A stretch of 62,968 nt of DNA from an uncultured Muribaculaceae bacterium (GCA_910587915.1 CAJUOB010000013.1:1-62968), one strand, 5' to 3'; shown: positions 1-9,247, counted from the stretch's first letter. The notes: generated by a model not told the origin, from the letters alone. Numbers and translations are program-made.

Positions 1-1295
1 TTGGGCAGACCGGTTTCGATAGCCTTGGCCATGCCGCCAAGCTTTTCGATTTCCTGGATGTGCTCCCAGGCACGGTGTGCAATCTCATTGGTGAGGGCTT
101 CGATGTAGTACGAACCGCCCCATGGATCGATAGCACGGGTAACCTGAGTTTCCTCCTGTATGTAGATCTGTGTATTACGTGCAATACGTGCGGAGAAATC
201 GGTCGGAAGAGCGATAGCTTCGTCGAGCGCATTGGTGTGGAGACTCTGGGTATGGCCGAGAGCAGCACCCATAGCCTCGATACATGTACGGCCTACGTTA
301 TTGAAAGGATCCTGCTCGGTAAGAGACCAACCGGAAGTCTGCGAGTGTGTACGCAGAGCGAGCGATTTCGGATTTTTGGGATTGAACTGCTTCACAATCT
401 TGGCCCAAAGCATACGTGCGGCACGCATTTTGGCAACTTCCATGAAGTAGTTCATGCCGATAGCCCAGAAGAACGACAGACGCGGAGCGAAAGAGTCGAT
501 ATCCATTCCGGCATTAACACCGGCACGAAGGTATTCGAGACCGTCGGCAAGAGTATATGCGAGCTCGATATCGCAAGTTGCACCTGCTTCCTGCATATGG
601 TAGCCGGAAATCGAGATCGAGTTGAACTTGGGCATGTTCTGCGAAGTATACTCGAAGATATCGGCAATAATACGCATGGAGAATTCCGGCGGATAGATGT
701 AGGTGTTACGCACCATGAATTCCTTCAGAATATCATTCTGAATGGTACCTGCCATTTCTTCGAGTTTAGCGCCCTGTTCAAGGCCGGCATTGATGTAGAA
801 TGCGAGTACAGGGAGTACGGCGCCATTCATAGTCATCGAAACCGACATTTTGTTCAAGGGTATACCGTCGAAGAGAACCTTCATATCGTCGAGTGTACAG
901 ATCGACACACCGGCTTTACCAACGTCGCCGACTACACGTTCGTGATCGGCATCATATCCACGGTGTGTGGCAAGGTCGAAGGCCACAGAAAGGCCTTTCT
1001 GACCGGATGCGAGATTACGGCGATAGAATGCATTCGATTCTGCGGCAGTGGAAAAACCTGCATACTGGCGTATGGTCCAGGGGCGCAGAGGATACATGGC
1101 GCTGTACGGGCCACGCAGGAATGGGGGTATACCCGACATATAGTTGAGATGTTCGAGGCCTTCGAGATCATCTTTGGTATATACGGGTTTTACCGGGATA
1201 AGTTCCGGAGTTGTCCAGTTTTCGGTATTGGCCGCAACGGGTGCGGGGCCGGCCGTCCCGGCCACGATGTCGATATTTTTAAAATCGGGTTTCAT
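1..1295 (-). CDS. mutB: Methylmalonyl-CoA mutase large (alpha) subunit, 3' end outside window
   Basis: This is the first 431 codons of the catalytic, adenosylcobalamin-dependent subunit that interconverts succinyl-CoA and (R)-methylmalonyl-CoA in propionate metabolism. The start is the ATG at 1293-1295, reading MKPDFKNIDIVAG. Visible landmarks are the N-terminal substrate-barrel motif PPFLRGPYSAMY, AFDLATHRGYD, and the AARMLWAKIV helix that is shared with the small subunit. The family is usually a little over 700 residues, so roughly 280 residues, including the C-terminal B12-binding domain, lie beyond the left edge. It follows the small-subunit gene after 15 bp and is surely co-transcribed with it. 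Identification is by conserved motifs and by pairing with the small subunit. Confidence 0.95.
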   Translation of the reverse strand, partial: MKPDFKNIDIVAGTAGPAPVAANTENWTTPELIPVKPVYTKDDLEGLEHLNYMSGIPPFLRGPYSAMYPLRPWTIRQYAGFSTAAESNAFYRRNLASGQKGLSVAFDLATHRGYDADHERVVGDVGKAGVSICTLDDMKVLFDGIPLNKMSVSMTMNGAVLPVLAFYINAGLEQGAKLEEMAGTIQNDILKEFMVRNTYIYPPEFSMRIIADIFEYTSQNMPKFNSISISGYHMQEAGATCDIELAYTLADGLEYLRAGVNAGMDIDSFAPRLSFFWAIGMNYFMEVAKMRAARMLWAKIVKQFNPKNPKSLALRTHSQTSGWSLTEQDPFNNVGRTCIEAMGAALGHTQSLHTNALDEAIALPTDFSARIARNTQIYIQEETQVTRAIDPWGGSYYIEALTNEIAHRAWEHIQEIEKLGGMAKAIETGLP

Positions 1296-1310
1296 AGTTG
1301 CAGAGACGGT

Positions 1311-3158
1311 TTATTTGTTAAGAAGACGGTTGTTGAAATCACGGAGAGTATCGAGAACGTTGCAACGAACATGGACAAAGTCCTTGATGCCGGCTGCCTG
1401 AAGTTCTTCCATGCATGCGGGAGCTCCTGCAACCACGAATTCTGCGCGTCCGTCGAGATATTTGAATGCTGCAGGCGCAAGTTCTGCATACTCATCGTCG
1501 CTGGAGCAAAGTACAATCACATCGGCTTCTTTAGCGAGAGCAGCATCAACGCCTTCCTCTACGGTGTTGAATCCGAGGTTATCTATAATCTCATAACCGG
1601 CACAGCCAAAGAAGTTGGTCGAGAACTGTGCGCGTGCGAGACGCATTGCAAGGTTGCCGATTGTAAGCATGAACACTTTGGGGCGCTTTGCGGCCGCTTC
1701 GGTAGAAAGACGAAGTTCTTCGAAGTCGGTAGCAGCACGCTTGCCACAGAGTGCGTTCGGACCTTTTTCTGCAGCGCATCCACAGTGACAAGCACCGTCG
1801 ATTTCGATCTTGGAGGCTGCGGTCTCGTTGATATTGGGATACTGGTTGGTGCCAAGCAGTACTTCTTTTCGACGGGCAACGTCGGAATGGCGCTTCTGGC
1901 ACGACTCGTTGACAGCCTTCTGCACACTTCCGTTTGCAACAAGAGCGAAGAATCCGCCATTTTCCTCAACATCGAGGAACAGTTTCCAAGCTTCCTGAGC
2001 GATGGCTACTGTAAGAGTCTCTACATAATAAGAGCCACCAGCGGGGTCTACCACCTTATCCATATGGCTTTCTTCCTTGAGGAGGAACTGCTGGTTGCGG
2101 GCAATTCTTTCCGAGAAAGCATCGGGTTTCTTATATGGAGCATCGAACGGAGTCACCACGATAGAGTCGACGCCTGCCACACAAGCCGAGAAGGTCTCTG
2201 TCTGGCTGCGGAGAAGATTCACATGAGCATCGTAGATAGTCTGGTTGAAGCGCGATGTAGTTGCGCAAACCATCATCTTCGAGCAGTCGAGGTTTTCGGG
2301 CTTATACTGCTCTACTATCTGGGCCCAAAGCATACGTGCGGCACGGAATTTGGCAATTTCCATGAAGAAATTGGACGAAACGCACATGTTGAACTTAATG
2401 CGTGAAGCTACCTCGCAAGCGCAACGGCCGGCATCGGTAAGAGCATTGAGCCATGCGGTGCCCCATGCGAGAGCATAGCCGAGTTCCTGATAGATATAAG
2501 CACCACTGTTAGCCAGAATCAAGGAGTCGACGGCAAGACAGCGAAGTGCAGCCACGGGAGCTACGACATCGAGAAGTTTTGATGCCTCAGCTACGATAGC
2601 AGCCATATCCACACCCTCAACGCCATGCTTAAACTGGCGACGAAGAGGATTGTAGTCGATAGATCCACGGAAGGTATTCTCGGCACCTTGCTCTTTGACA
2701 TAAGCCACGAGAGCCTCGGCAACTGCTACAGCCTTACCGGGGCAGCATGTGAGATTTATTTCAACTGCAGGAAGGTAGATTCCGTTAAGAAGAACCTTTA
2801 CATCTTCGGGATTCTGCACCTTGAAGCCCAGAGAGTTGATGCCTTTTTCAAGCACATCAAGGGCTATTTTGTTTGCTTCTTCGGGGGTGTCGGCAACAAT
2901 ATCCTGACGCGACAGCCAGTCGTTGTCGGTACGGGTGCCACGCACATAGGGGAATTGACCCGGAAGTGTGTCGGTAGTGTTAAGTTGGGCTATATCCTCA
3001 GCTCTATAGACGGGCTGGACGTTGAAGCCTTCGTTAGTTCTCCAAACCAGTTTCTTATTGAAGTCGGCGCCTTTAAGGTCGGCTTCAACCTTAGCTCGCC
3101 ACTCTTCGTAGCTCACTTCGGGGAACTGGTCGAATAATCTTTCATTTTTTTCTGCCAT
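1311..3158 (-). CDS. mutA: Methylmalonyl-CoA mutase small (beta) subunit
   Basis: A 615-residue protein that forms the heterodimer with the downstream large subunit. The N-terminus (FPEVSYEEWRAKVEADLKG) and the barrel region are typical of the small subunit. The helix KFRAARMLWAQIVEQ near the middle is clearly paralogous to the large-subunit copy. The C-terminal flavodoxin-like part (residues about 490-615) keeps the fold, but I do not see the DxHxxG cobalamin-ligand motif, as expected for the non-catalytic subunit. It is first in the operon, with its own promoter at about 3247-3282. The long opposite-strand reading frame over both genes is a coding shadow. Confidence 0.95.
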   Translation of the reverse strand: MAEKNERLFDQFPEVSYEEWRAKVEADLKGADFNKKLVWRTNEGFNVQPVYRAEDIAQLNTTDTLPGQFPYVRGTRTDNDWLSRQDIVADTPEEANKIALDVLEKGINSLGFKVQNPEDVKVLLNGIYLPAVEINLTCCPGKAVAVAEALVAYVKEQGAENTFRGSIDYNPLRRQFKHGVEGVDMAAIVAEASKLLDVVAPVAALRCLAVDSLILANSGAYIYQELGYALAWGTAWLNALTDAGRCACEVASRIKFNMCVSSNFFMEIAKFRAARMLWAQIVEQYKPENLDCSKMMVCATTSRFNQTIYDAHVNLLRSQTETFSACVAGVDSIVVTPFDAPYKKPDAFSERIARNQQFLLKEESHMDKVVDPAGGSYYVETLTVAIAQEAWKLFLDVEENGGFFALVANGSVQKAVNESCQKRHSDVARRKEVLLGTNQYPNINETAASKIEIDGACHCGCAAEKGPNALCGKRAATDFEELRLSTEAAAKRPKVFMLTIGNLAMRLARAQFSTNFFGCAGYEIIDNLGFNTVEEGVDAALAKEADVIVLCSSDDEYAELAPAAFKYLDGRAEFVVAGAPACMEELQAAGIKDFVHVRCNVLDTLRDFNNRLLNK

Positions 3159-3246
3159 ATTATATAATATATTGTGTATCTTTCGCTGTTGCTTAAGATT
3201 TAAGGATGGTCAAGGCATAAAATACCTTGTAAATGGATTTACAGCG

Positions 3247-3282
3247 CAAAAATAACTATTATTTAGGCAAAAACAAAAAAAA
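3247..3282 (-). promoter_or_regulatory. Promoter of mutA-mutB
   Basis: On the minus strand the -7 box TATTTTTG lies at 3247-3254. A -33 TTG preceded by a T run (3274-3282) sits 19 bp upstream. Both match the Bacteroidetes primary promoter. The transcript would start near 3240, giving a leader of about 80 nt. The -33 element is built from the U-tract of the terminator of the preceding gene. Confidence 0.7.
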
Positions 3283-3300
3283 TCGCCTGAAAAGACGATT
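3275..3300 (-). terminator. Rho-independent terminator of the DUF3108 gene
   Basis: Read on the minus strand, a 7 bp stem (arms 3294-3300 and 3281-3287, one G-U pair, 6 nt loop) is followed by a run of T. It lies 36 bp after the DUF3108 stop codon. The same T run forms the -33 element of the mutA promoter. Confidence 0.7.
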
Positions 3301-3336
3301 ATAGGAAAAAGGCCGGAAAAATTGTATGACAGAGTA

Positions 3337-4095
3337 TCAATCAGCTCCTGTGAATATACAATGCACCTTGCCAACGGGTAACTTACCCTCAAGCCGGAGA
3401 GGTATCCGAAAAGAGTCCGCACTTATCCATGCTTCCATGTCATCGGAACTTTTCTTTCCGCCTTTAGAGGTGAATACAAACTTGATATGATATACTTTTC
3501 TGTTTTCACCCTCGAAATCGAGAGTGTCCAGTCCTTCATATTTAATAGATAGTGTTTCTTTCTGCTTGCCGGAAAAAATAGTCAGCTCCTTGGTGTGTCC
3601 CGACTTCCAATCCTGATAGGGTAAATTACGCATGAAGTAAAAAGACGTGAGCATATCCACTACATCGCCCTGTGCCTCGAGCTGGCGTGCATCATCTATC
3701 TTAAGCTCTCCTTTTTTATATACCTTACGTGTGCACCGGGCAATTATTTCCGGATGCGATGTATAGTCGTATTTTACCACATCGTGCTTCCGCTCGGTCC
3801 CTTCATTCGCAATTTTTTCATAAAAAAGCGGAGAAAGCTCCTTATATGTCATATGTCCGTTAAGCGTATCGCGGACACGGTATATCTTATCGGCCCAAGG
3901 CTCGGACGCCGCAGTCAGTTGCGCTACATAGTAGTTTGGAGCATTTGACAACGAAAGAGTGGCCGTGCCGGCCTTTTTATTGATAAGGCCCCACTTGAAC
4001 ATCACCTTATAATGAAGTGTCTCTGGCTGAAATACAAAGCCAAAAGAGCATAGGGCTATAAGGGAGAAGCATATAAAGAAGAACGAACGGCGCAT
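3337..4095 (-). CDS. DUF3108 domain secreted protein
   Basis: A protein of about 252 residues starting at MRRSFFFICFSLIALCSFGF, a clear Sec signal peptide. The upstream in-frame start (4128) would be TTG and would put hydrophilic residues before the signal, so the ATG at 4095 is preferred. The mature part (ETLHYKVMFKWGLINKKAGTA onward, ending in AWISADSFRIPLRLEGKLPVGKVHCIF) matches the DUF3108 family, a periplasmic beta-rich fold of unknown biochemical role. It ends in a good terminator. No partner gene is evident. The family call is fairly firm; the function is unknown. Confidence 0.8.
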   Translation of the reverse strand: MRRSFFFICFSLIALCSFGFVFQPETLHYKVMFKWGLINKKAGTATLSLSNAPNYYVAQLTAASEPWADKIYRVRDTLNGHMTYKELSPLFYEKIANEGTERKHDVVKYDYTSHPEIIARCTRKVYKKGELKIDDARQLEAQGDVVDMLTSFYFMRNLPYQDWKSGHTKELTIFSGKQKETLSIKYEGLDTLDFEGENRKVYHIKFVFTSKGGKKSSDDMEAWISADSFRIPLRLEGKLPVGKVHCIFTGAD

Positions 4096-4180
4096 ATGGA
4101 ATGATGAATTAAACTGAAAAATGTTCAATGCTGATAAAACAGCATTAACACTAATCTAACAACTATGTGGCTGAAAAAGA

Positions 4181-4642
4181 TTAATCGACGGGTACTTTTA
4201 TTATTATCTTGCGGTGCGTACCCAGTCCGATATTGGGAGCATGAGCATCTTCCGGGAAAAATATGGCCATTTGCCCAGGGTGGACCGTAAGGAGTGTCGT
4301 GGCAGCATCTCCGTAGAATATTATGTCTTTTTCCGAATTGAATTCTCCTCGTGGCAATTTCAGGTCTGCGAGGGATGCCCAGCCCATTTTCTCCACTCCT
4401 TTCACGGGTAATTGTATGTCAATGTATTTCCTGTGAGCTTCCAACGATACTTTCTCGCGCGGGAGCAGTGCGGGCTCTTCACATTTCACATAAATTTCAT
4501 TGCCACTTTGGGATTGGCCTATAACCTGTACGCCGGGTTCGAATGGATCGGCACAATGATTGGAAATCCATTGCAAAGCCACTGCCATCTGGGGCGATAG
4601 TCCGCAGTAACGGGAAATATCGCTAATATTGCATAGTATCAT
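4181..4642 (-). CDS. YhcH/YjgK/YiaL (DUF386) family protein
   Basis: A 153-residue cupin-like protein. It carries the family motif EAHRKYIDIQLPVKGVEKMGW and a C-terminal HPGQMAIFFPEDAHAPNIG that provides the metal-binding Glu/His positions. Relatives include YhcH/NanQ, which act on sugar anomers such as N-acetylneuraminate, and EbgC. The start codon overlaps the thymidine kinase stop as ATGA (4639-4642), so translation is coupled. No sialic acid genes lie nearby, so the substrate cannot be assigned. Confidence 0.85.
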   Translation of the reverse strand: MILCNISDISRYCGLSPQMAVALQWISNHCADPFEPGVQVIGQSQSGNEIYVKCEEPALLPREKVSLEAHRKYIDIQLPVKGVEKMGWASLADLKLPRGEFNSEKDIIFYGDAATTLLTVHPGQMAIFFPEDAHAPNIGLGTHRKIIIKVPVD

Positions 4643-5280
4643 AGTGTATCATCATCAAATTCAAGAGGAAGAACAGAACGCTTCGATTGTTCTATCCTCT
4701 TATTACGCCAACACTTACGGCATACTGCCACATAACGATCATTACCTCCGATCTCAACCTGCGCCCCTTCTTCGACAATATTACCTTCGGAGTCTATGCG
4801 GGCGTTCACTATAGTTTTGTGGCCACAATTACATGTCGATTTAATTTCATCGATAGTATCGGCTATCTCAAACAACCGTCGGGAGCCCTCAAATAATCTG
4901 CTTTTGAAATCGGTGCGCAGGCCGTAGCATATCACATTGCTTCCAAAGTCATCGACGACCCTCGATAACTGGTCTACCTGAGCTTCCGTAAGGAATTGAG
5001 CCTCGTCGATAAGGAACCAATCCACTACCCGACCGTCTTTTTTATATAGATTGCGAACGAAATCATAAAGATTGGTATTGCAGTAGATCCACACGCATTC
5101 ACGTTCTATTCCAATGCGCGACTTGATTACATTGCGGCCTTCGCGAGTGTCAATCACAGGCTTAAGACACATATAATCCATGTGCCTCTCCTCGAAATTA
5201 TAGGCAGTTGTCAGAAGCAGAGCCGTTTTTGCCGACCCCATTGTGCCATATCGAAAGTATAATTTTCCTTTTCTATACAT
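4639..5280 (-). CDS. tdk: Thymidine kinase
   Basis: A type II thymidine kinase of about 213 residues that phosphorylates thymidine for salvage. The start is MYRKGKLYFRYG at 5280; the longer frame begins with a TTG at 5304 that falls inside the -7 promoter box, so it cannot be the start. The P-loop region reads YGTMGSAKTALLL, the Walker B motif is FLIDEAQF, and the C-terminal structural zinc ligands are CNCGHK and CRKCW. The P-loop has Ala where Gly usually precedes the invariant Lys. The gene is followed by the overlapping YhcH-family gene. Confidence 0.92.
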   Translation of the reverse strand: MYRKGKLYFRYGTMGSAKTALLLTTAYNFEERHMDYMCLKPVIDTREGRNVIKSRIGIERECVWIYCNTNLYDFVRNLYKKDGRVVDWFLIDEAQFLTEAQVDQLSRVVDDFGSNVICYGLRTDFKSRLFEGSRRLFEIADTIDEIKSTCNCGHKTIVNARIDSEGNIVEEGAQVEIGGNDRYVAVCRKCWRNKRIEQSKRSVLPLEFDDDTL

Positions 5281-5301
5281 AGTCCCAGTTTTTTCCGGCT
5301 T

Positions 5302-5309
5302 CAAAGATA
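5302..5309 (-). promoter_or_regulatory. -7 box for tdk
   Basis: The minus strand reads TATCTTTG here, a match to the Bacteroidetes -7 consensus TAnnTTTG, 21 bp upstream of the chosen ATG. No good -33 TTG is visible at the expected distance. The position rules out the upstream TTG start. Confidence 0.6.
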
Positions 5310-5409
5310 CATCAAAAAAAAGAGATAGGCACTACTATACGGCGAACTATTTATCAACATATACAGTCGAAATATATATCATAACTATAGCATTGCTATA
5401 TTTTTTTCC

Positions 5410-5417
5410 TACCTTTG
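5410..5417 (+). promoter_or_regulatory. -7 box for the YitT-family gene
   Basis: TACCTTTG, a match to TAnnTTTG, lies 29 bp before the ATG at 5447 in a very A/T-rich region. The -33 element is not clear. Confidence 0.6.
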
Positions 5418-5446
5418 CGCCATAAAATTTTACCGCTATATCGACT

Positions 5447-6349
5447 ATGGCTCCAAACGCTGTTAATTTTTGGCGCACCTCGCGCGATTACTTTTTCATA
5501 ACACTTGGAATGGCGCTGTACGCCTTTGGCTTCTGTGCATTCATTCTACCTCAAAAAGTCGTTATCGGCGGTGTTGCCGGCCTTGGCACTATTATCTATT
5601 TTCTCACGGGTATTCCCGTGGCAATCGCCCAGTATGCTCTAAACTTAATTTTATTGGCAATCGCATATAAGGTCGTAGGCAAGAAATTCGTTGTTGGAAC
5701 AATCTTCGGCGCAACGATGATTTCTGTATGGGTCGGTATTTTCCAACCTTTATTTCAAGACATACGCATCACCGATGAACCCTTCATGAATGTGGTGATC
5801 GGCGGTATTCTTGCCGGCATTGGTGTGGGTATGGCATTTACGCACAACGGATCGAGCGGAGGCACCGATATTGTTGCGGCCATGGTGTCGAAGCACACCA
5901 ATGTAAGTGTGGGCCGCACTATGCTCTATACCGATTTCTTCATCATTTCATCGTCATATTTCATTTTCCATCAACTCGATCTTGTTGTATATGGCTTTAT
6001 CGTGCTGGCACTTACGTCCTATACGGCCGATATGATTATTAATACCAACCGTCAGGCCGTGCAGTTCACCATTTTCTCAAAAAAATGGCAAGAAATTGCT
6101 ACTGCGATAAACAACGATGCAAAACGTGGCTGCACCGTGCTTACCGGTATGGGATGGTATTCGAAACAGGAAGTAAAAGTGCTTTTAGTAATGTGCCGTA
6201 AAATTGAGGCTGTGACAATCTCACGAATTATCAAGAGCATAGATCCGGAAGCCTTTACAACACAAGCCAATGTAAATGGCGTATATGGAAAAGGATTCGA
6301 TGAGCTGAAGGTGAAAATGAAATCTCCCACCCATTCACATCACGAATAA
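5447..6349 (+). CDS. YitT family integral membrane protein
   Basis: A 300-residue protein with about five to six hydrophobic helices in the first 200 residues and a soluble C-terminal DUF2179 domain (about 205-285, MGWYSKQEVKVLLVMCRKIE...IDPEAFTTQANVNGVYGKGF). The family signatures LPQKVVIGGVAGLGTI and GSSGGTDIVAA are present. YitT/DUF161 proteins are inner-membrane proteins of unknown transport or sensing role. The gene stands alone, divergent from tdk and convergent with the next gene. Confidence 0.88.
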   Translation: MAPNAVNFWRTSRDYFFITLGMALYAFGFCAFILPQKVVIGGVAGLGTIIYFLTGIPVAIAQYALNLILLAIAYKVVGKKFVVGTIFGATMISVWVGIFQPLFQDIRITDEPFMNVVIGGILAGIGVGMAFTHNGSSGGTDIVAAMVSKHTNVSVGRTMLYTDFFIISSSYFIFHQLDLVVYGFIVLALTSYTADMIINTNRQAVQFTIFSKKWQEIATAINNDAKRGCTVLTGMGWYSKQEVKVLLVMCRKIEAVTISRIIKSIDPEAFTTQANVNGVYGKGFDELKVKMKSPTHSHHE

Positions 6350-6378
6350 AAATGGGACTCGCTTTTGGCGGGCCCCAT
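6346..6378 (-). terminator. Terminator of the small Rossmann protein gene
   Basis: Arms 6352-6362 and 6368-6378 form an 11 bp stem (one mismatch, one G-U) with a 5 nt loop. Read on the minus strand it runs into TTTTTATT, which overlaps the stop codon of the convergent YitT gene. On the plus strand no T run follows, so it should work mainly for the minus-strand gene. Confidence 0.6.
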
Positions 6379-6401
6379 GCGGCAAGGAGAGAGAAGAATG
6401 A

Positions 6402-6878
6402 TTAATCTTCGCTGAACACCGCTTTGTGATATGTAGGTGAGAACACTTCGGACGCAGTTCTCGATGCAAAATCACCTTCTGTAGAGATGAAAACCCAATC
6501 GATATCGTCGATGCGACGTAAGTCGCTCACAAAGAATGCTTCGGAGTCGGGTGAGCCCACTACAACAACTCTTTTCACGCCTGCTTCGCGCGCTGCATGG
6601 AGAGTGTCGACGAAGTATTTGAGTGTCAAATCATTGGTATAGGCATCTCGTAAATCATCGTTATAGGTAAGTACGGCAGTTTCGTAGCCCTGGAATGCGG
6701 CGATTACTTTATCGTGGTCTTCTACGGGAAGATGTTCTATGGTGAGCCTGCTATCATCAATCATCACTTTCTCAGGAAAATCAACCATAGCGGTCACCGA
6801 TGCACCTTTGCCCAGCAGGGATCCTAATACATCGCCGAAAACATGGCACGTAGTGCCGGTCAATGCAATTTCTTTCAT
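6402..6878 (-). CDS. Small NAD(P)-binding Rossmann-fold protein
   Basis: A 158-residue protein resembling a shortened atypical short-chain dehydrogenase of the NAD(P)H-binding (NmrA/YwnB-like) type. The N-terminal strand and loop MKEIALTGTTCHVFGDVLGSLLGKG replaces the classic GATGxxG with a less regular glycine pattern. VKRVVVVGSP is the usual central strand. The family is often about 210 residues, so the C-terminal part is short here. The reaction is not known. It lies just downstream of dnaG, separated by about 80 bp. Confidence 0.65.
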   Translation of the reverse strand: MKEIALTGTTCHVFGDVLGSLLGKGASVTAMVDFPEKVMIDDSRLTIEHLPVEDHDKVIAAFQGYETAVLTYNDDLRDAYTNDLTLKYFVDTLHAAREAGVKRVVVVGSPDSEAFFVSDLRRIDDIDWVFISTEGDFASRTASEVFSPTYHKAVFSED

Positions 6879-6959
6879 AGTCGAATAGTTTTTTATCGTC
6901 TATGTAAAGAACATATTTCCCCTCTTGGAGGTTCAAAAAAACTATAAGATTTTTGAAAT

Positions 6960-9167
6960 TCAGCGAGTACGGGGAAGAATGATGCGTTCGCCCAGAATTT
7001 TCACAAGATTCCTCTGCTCATCCTGATACTCCGCTATCTTTTTTATAATCTCTGCGGCCCTGTCGATTTCGGATGATGAAAGGGTTGCCAATTCGGCCGA
7101 TAGATCAGATATCACGCCCGAGATTATTGCATTCTGCAGCTCATATACCGCGCGCGGCACTAAAATATTTAGTTGATCCTGCTCGCTTTCTATATTCTCC
7201 TGTTTGGTGTATATACGCGACAAGGTGTAGCGCTCTATAAGCAAAGCATTGGCGGTACTACGGATCATGTCGTCGGGAGAATTGGCCAAATGCTCCTGAC
7301 AATACCTGGCATCAAAGTCGTTGATCTTCTCAGCCCGATATGCTTCAATCTCCTCTACCGCCCTCTTCTCCATACTCTCTATTTCGGCCATACTGGTGGC
7401 TGTCAGACGTATCTTTTCACAGGCCTGCGCCATGCGGGCGGCACAATCTTCATCAAGAGTCTTGAGATAGATGTCTCGGTCGTTGTGCCATGTCCCCTCC
7501 TTAAGTTCTCTGATGGCATCGTATGTGCGTCGATATGGAGCATAGGACATTCTATAACCATCGATTCCGAGCTCACAGTCGATCAAATCGAAGACTGTTC
7601 CTGGCATTGAGCTACCATCGGGTTGCACAATCTGGGTGATATACAGCAGACCATAGCGAACGAGATAGCGCATAAGCATCTCCTCAAACGGCTTCAGACG
7701 GTTGGTGTCGAGATTCAGAAGAGGCGCATCCGGCACAGTCGATGCTTTCTGAGCCTCAGGATTGTCATTTTCTTTCTCTGAACTCTGATTCTCGAGCGAT
7801 TCGCGGGCTTGTCGACGACCGGCTTCCTTGGCGGCCTCCTCAAGCCGTTTTGCCCGAAGCACTTTTAACTGAGATGCAAGTACTTGCTCGGGCACATCTA
7901 AACGGCGCGAGCAGACAGCAATATATTCCTGAGCGGTCACAGAGTCATCTACAAACGCAACGGAATATAAAATATTGTTGATTGCCTTAGCCTTGGCAGT
8001 CGGGTCATTAGCCGGTACATCTTTCAGTAGTGTATCGGCCATAAACGCTATTATATCGACCTCATTTTCTGTCAAATATGCCTCAACCTCGCTCGAACTG
8101 TGACTTTGAGCGAACGAGTCGGGGTCGTCTCCTACCGGAAGACTGAGCACTTTCACATTAAGACCCTCGCCAAGAAGCATGTTTATACCTCGCAAGGATG
8201 CTTTTATACCAGCCGAATCGGCATCGTATATCAACGTTACATTGTCGGTAAACCGACGTAGTGCCCGTATCTGTCCTTCGGTTAGCGATGTTCCGGAAGA
8301 CGCCACAACATTCTCAACACCGGCCTGATGCATGGATATGACATCGAGATATCCTTCGACGAGTATACACTTATCCTTCTTGGCTATTGCACTTTTGGCC
8401 TGATATAAGCCATATAGCTCCAGATTCTTATGATATATCGGTGACTCCGGAGAATTCACATATTTGGCAATAGTCTTATCGGACCGCATGGTACGACCAC
8501 CAAAGGCTATGACACGTCCCGATATGCTGTGAACGGGAAATATGACACGCCCACGGAAACGGTCATAGAGCGATTTATCGCCTTCTCTCTGGCTCTCGAT
8601 CGCCAGACCGGTATCCACAAGATATTTGGTGTTATAACCGGCTTGGATTGCCGCATCTATAAGACTACGGCTTTTGTCGATAGAATATCCAAGATGGAAA
8701 CGTGCAATCATTGCGTCGCTTATGCCGCGGTGGCGTAGATATGCCAAAGCAGTATCACGCCCTTCATCAGTTTCCTGCAGGTTGTTTTTGAAATGCGTGA
8801 GTGCAAATTCATTAACAGCCAACATGGCTTCGCGAGCATTCATGGCCTCACGCTCCTGATCGGAAAGTTCTTTCTCAACTATCTCGATATTGTATTTCCG
8901 GGCAAGATAGCGCAGAGCCTCCTGATAGGACAGCTGCTCGTGCTCCATTATGAAATTAACAGGACTACCTCCCTTGCCGCAACTGAAACATTTGCATATG
9001 TTTCGGGCACGGTTAACCGAAAACGAGGGCGTACGCTCGTTATGAAACGGGCATAATCCCTTGAAATTGGCACCACTACGGCGCAATTTCACAAAATCGC
9101 TCACAACATCGACAATATCGGCCGTGTCGAGAATCTTGTTTACTGTTTCCTGGTCTATACGTGGCAT
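6960..9167 (-). CDS. dnaG: DNA primase
   Basis: A 735-residue replicative primase that makes RNA primers for the replication fork. The N-terminal CHC2 zinc-binding domain shows CPFHNERTPSF and CFSCGKGG (about residues 41-66). The catalytic core with the TOPRIM fold includes KCILVEGYLDVISMHQAG and the DADSAG acidic motif. The C-terminal third (after about 430) is charged and divergent, as expected for the helicase-interacting region. The start at 9167 is an ATG, MPRIDQETVNKILDTADIVDVV, typical of DnaG. Confidence 0.96.
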   Translation of the reverse strand: MPRIDQETVNKILDTADIVDVVSDFVKLRRSGANFKGLCPFHNERTPSFSVNRARNICKCFSCGKGGSPVNFIMEHEQLSYQEALRYLARKYNIEIVEKELSDQEREAMNAREAMLAVNEFALTHFKNNLQETDEGRDTALAYLRHRGISDAMIARFHLGYSIDKSRSLIDAAIQAGYNTKYLVDTGLAIESQREGDKSLYDRFRGRVIFPVHSISGRVIAFGGRTMRSDKTIAKYVNSPESPIYHKNLELYGLYQAKSAIAKKDKCILVEGYLDVISMHQAGVENVVASSGTSLTEGQIRALRRFTDNVTLIYDADSAGIKASLRGINMLLGEGLNVKVLSLPVGDDPDSFAQSHSSSEVEAYLTENEVDIIAFMADTLLKDVPANDPTAKAKAINNILYSVAFVDDSVTAQEYIAVCSRRLDVPEQVLASQLKVLRAKRLEEAAKEAGRRQARESLENQSSEKENDNPEAQKASTVPDAPLLNLDTNRLKPFEEMLMRYLVRYGLLYITQIVQPDGSSMPGTVFDLIDCELGIDGYRMSYAPYRRTYDAIRELKEGTWHNDRDIYLKTLDEDCAARMAQACEKIRLTATSMAEIESMEKRAVEEIEAYRAEKINDFDARYCQEHLANSPDDMIRSTANALLIERYTLSRIYTKQENIESEQDQLNILVPRAVYELQNAIISGVISDLSAELATLSSSEIDRAAEIIKKIAEYQDEQRNLVKILGERIILPRTR

Positions 9168-9186
9168 ATCCTGTATTTTTCCATTA

Positions 9187-9194
9187 CAAAATTA
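9187..9194 (-). promoter_or_regulatory. -7 box for dnaG
   Basis: The minus strand reads TAATTTTG, 19 bp upstream of the dnaG ATG, inside an A/T-rich block. The -33 element is weak. Confidence 0.45.
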
Positions 9195-9247
9195 CGCAAA
9201 AAAAATGACGCTCCATAGCTTGGCGTCCGATTAATAATATATATACA

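Noticed and set aside
402..2345. 24 identical bases at 402-425 and 2322-2345
   Set aside because: Not a mobile repeat: it encodes the same conserved AARMLWA helix in the paralogous large and small mutase subunits.
60..2405. 781-codon open frame on the plus strand over mutB and mutA
   Set aside because: It is antisense to two well-identified genes; its Cys/His-rich sequence has no domain and its length reflects the codon use of the opposite strand.
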